Below are positions 62,382 through 64,000 of a stretch of 64,000 bases of DNA, piece after piece. The stretch lies in the NCBI RefSeq assembly GCF_023824315.1, contig NZ_CP098732.1:1798001-1862000 (forward strand). Reading direction: 5' to 3'. Position 1 is the stretch's first letter; each line of letters opens with the position of its first letter. The notes under the pieces are model-generated. The model worked only from the letters and a program-made list of their open reading frames with translations, was not told where the DNA came from and searched no databases. A program made the translations under genes and the position numbers. Origin of the DNA: Acinetobacter tibetensis (GTDB taxonomy: Bacteria; Pseudomonadota; Gammaproteobacteria; Pseudomonadales; Moraxellaceae).

Positions 62382-63161
62382 TTAAGCGCCATATTGCTTT
62401 TTAAGATAGTTGACGATTTTTGCCGATTCAAACATCTTTACTTGGGTATTTGGGTCAACCAAATATGGCACTTGAATATCACGCCCCATCAGCGCCACCA
62501 CCTTTTCACGTTTACCTTCTTTAAGGGGAACATACTTGCCAGGCTTTAGTCGTAATACGGCTGGTCCCATATCTTGCCAACGTTCTTTTGCCACATTATG
62601 GAATACAAATGGTAGTTCCAATTCTGTCAGTACACTACGAACCACACGGGTAAATGGGCTGGCTTCAAATCCCCATAACTGGAGTAAGTGTTGTGGTGCT
62701 TCACGGTGAATAATTCTCTTGTCTACCCAAACACCACGCGCACCATTAATAATCGTTCCAGCAAGTGCCATGACAGGAATTTTAGGATAATGCGCAAATT
62801 TTTTCGGTGTTTTCCCTGTTCGCCCATAATGTTCAAACAGATGATGGATGATGTCTTGCGACTCATACATCTGCGTTGAAGTATTTTCATCAATGAAGAA
62901 AGGAAATTGTTTTTTCCCACCTAATTGCTTTACGATTTGACGATATTTTGTTCCACCTTTTGGACATGGATAAACTTCATAATCCAAATTCAATAAAGTT
63001 AAAACTTCACGCACACGGCGACAAAATGGAGAACCTTCAAATTCATAGAGTTTCAATGATTTCTCTGGTTGCTTTGGAAATGCTGTACCAGAGACTCCTC
63101 GACCACCTTCCGCGAATGATGAAGCCAAAGCTTGAATAACTTTTATTTGATGATTCACCAT
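62382..63161 (-). CDS. Protein with two GST-N (thioredoxin-fold) domains
   Basis: A 259-residue protein with two GST N-terminal-like modules. The first is at residues 36-112 (LYEFEGSPFCRRVREVLTLL, redox Cys present). The second is at about 160-255 (LWGFEASPFTRVVRSVLTEL, with Thr replacing the Cys). Each ends in the YES/FES-type glutathione contact: MYESQDIIHHLFEHYG and MFESAKIVNYLKKQYG. No GST C-terminal helical domain is seen. It may bind glutathione or act as a redox chaperone; the function is unknown. Confidence 0.8.
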   Translation of the reverse strand: MVNHQIKVIQALASSFAEGGRGVSGTAFPKQPEKSLKLYEFEGSPFCRRVREVLTLLNLDYEVYPCPKGGTKYRQIVKQLGGKKQFPFFIDENTSTQMYESQDIIHHLFEHYGRTGKTPKKFAHYPKIPVMALAGTIINGARGVWVDKRIIHREAPQHLLQLWGFEASPFTRVVRSVLTELELPFVFHNVAKERWQDMGPAVLRLKPGKYVPLKEGKREKVVALMGRDIQVPYLVDPNTQVKMFESAKIVNYLKKQYGA

Positions 63162-63185
63162 GTTTTGTCCTTATTTTTAATGGTC

Positions 63186-63698
63186 TTATAATTCGACCAA
63201 GGGTTCTTTAGCCACCACAATGCCATTATTATCGGCATAAATGTAATCGCCAGATTGAATATTTACCCCACCAAAATAGAGCGGAATATCCGTTTCGCCT
63301 ATGCCTTTACGATTACTTTTTTGTGGAATTGCAGCCAATGCATGTACACCCAAATCCAATTCCGCAATGGCATCCACATCACGAACACATCCGTAAATAA
63401 TCACACCATTCCACTGGTGCTTGACTGCTGACTCAGCGATCAAATCCCCCATGAGCGCACAGCGCATTGAAGCTCCCCCATCTACCACAAGGACTTTACC
63501 CTGACCATCGGTCGCCAGTAGTTCTTTAACACGGGAGTTATCTTCAAAACACTTTACAGTCACCACCTGACCACCAAAGGTTTTACGAGCACCATAACTT
63601 TTAAAGAATTTACCATCCATCGATGGAGTAACCACCTGAAGCTCTTTTTCAGGATTATCATCTAATAAATCACAAGTTACAAAAGGAACAGTTGCCAC
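63186..63698 (-). CDS. rraA: Ribonuclease E activity regulator RraA
   Basis: A 170-residue RraA-family protein. GGASMRCALMGDLIAESAVK, GVIIYGCVRDVDAIAELD and the IPQKSNRKGIGE block fit the trimeric RraA fold. RraA binds RNase E and lowers its activity. The related HMG aldolase activity in this family cannot be fully excluded. The start lies 12 bp after the next upstream gene ends. Confidence 0.92.
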   Translation of the reverse strand: MATVPFVTCDLLDDNPEKELQVVTPSMDGKFFKSYGARKTFGGQVVTVKCFEDNSRVKELLATDGQGKVLVVDGGASMRCALMGDLIAESAVKHQWNGVIIYGCVRDVDAIAELDLGVHALAAIPQKSNRKGIGETDIPLYFGGVNIQSGDYIYADNNGIVVAKEPLVEL

Positions 63699-63710
63699 TT
63701 CATTCTCCAG

Positions 63711-64000
63711 TTATTGAGCTTTTTGTATGCGTAAATTATCATAAATCTCAAACTTTTCAGTCTGATATTGAGCTGCCACGACCATAGTATGAGCCACTTG
63801 TTCTGCAGTCACTGGCTTATATTTAAAAGAATCTGGTACCAAATGCGACATCTTTTGATATAAACGCTGAGTAGCACCTTCTAGCAACCGTTGTTCTGAC
63901 CGCTCCCCTAGCAATAAAGAAGGTTGTAGTATTGAAGTCTTCGCTAAAGCCAATTCACGAATATGCTGTTCTAACTCACCTTTCACACGATTATAAAAAA
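63711..64000 (-). CDS. NAD(P)-binding oxidoreductase (TIP30/HTATIP2-like), N-terminus off the window
   Basis: The frame is open to the right edge, giving 96 C-terminal residues with no certain start inside the window (a GTG at 63986 is internal). YNRVKGELEQHIRELALAKT has the Tyr-x-x-x-Lys catalytic pair, and ILQPSLLLGERSEQRLLEGA is typical of NAD(P)H-binding TIP30-like SDR proteins. It probably precedes rraA in the same transcript. The function is unproven; truncation limits the call. Confidence 0.7.
   Translation of the reverse strand, partial: FYNRVKGELEQHIRELALAKTSILQPSLLLGERSEQRLLEGATQRLYQKMSHLVPDSFKYKPVTAEQVAHTMVVAAQYQTEKFEIYDNLRIQKAQ

Overview
The window is a stretch of Acinetobacter chromosome. 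Evidence for the genus is the low-GC gammaproteobacterial coding style (roughly 40% by eye), an AlkM/AlkR alkane locus, and a benzoate/catechol (ben-cat) cluster whose proteins closely match my memory of A. baylyi and A. baumannii homologues. I cannot assign a species. No tRNA, rRNA, CRISPR array, transposase or phage gene was seen. The first gene (M16 peptidase) and the last (NAD(P)-binding oxidoreductase) are cut by the window edges.

Region 1-12.3 kb: an M16C zinc peptidase, a GNAT acetyltransferase, a PfkB-kinase/Rieske/membrane-protein trio, a cytochrome bd operon with its small subunits (cydP-cydA-cydB-cydX-ybgE), and a prmB-aroC operon. Region 12.3-21.3 kb: an ABC1/UbiB-like kinase, a tandem pair of acyl-CoA dehydrogenases (the first lacking the usual catalytic Glu tail), the divergent alkM/alkR alkane hydroxylase locus, and lpxB. 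Region 21.4-31.4 kb: a Fur-box-preceded TonB siderophore receptor followed by DUF3649/PepSY/DUF3325-type membrane genes, a TauE/SafE permease, DAHP synthase, a phosphatase-like protein, ispF, and dadA behind a tandem glycine riboswitch. Region 31.5-40.8 kb: housekeeping genes rodA and pyrG-kdsA-eno-ftsB-ispD, a lipoprotein, and two hydrolases. Region 40.8-44.5 kb: fadH divergent from a padR regulator, with two strong palindromes between them.

Region 44.5-57.3 kb is the main catabolic block: benM | catB-catC-catA-benA-benB-benC-benD-benE-catI-catJ-catF-catD. Benzoate is imported (BenE), dihydroxylated (BenABC), oxidised to catechol (BenD), ring-cleaved (CatA) and processed to beta-ketoadipate (CatB, CatC, CatD). 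CatIJ and CatF then yield succinyl-CoA plus acetyl-CoA. All structural genes read in one direction behind one LysR regulator of BenM type. Several junctions carry hairpins or palindromic repeats, and the catIJF tract is visibly richer in GC than its surroundings.

Region 57.4-64 kb: a small exported protein, a glutarate-degradation locus (CoA-transferase, gcdH, divergent LysR gene), a Zn-cysteine-lacking sirtuin, a protein with two GST-N-like domains, rraA, and the truncated oxidoreductase.

I see no wholly new multi-gene system. The strongest leads are the merged ben-cat unit and its repeat-decorated junctions, the glycine riboswitch on dadA, the possible heteromeric acyl-CoA dehydrogenase, and the paired 42-bp-spaced palindromes at fadH/padR.
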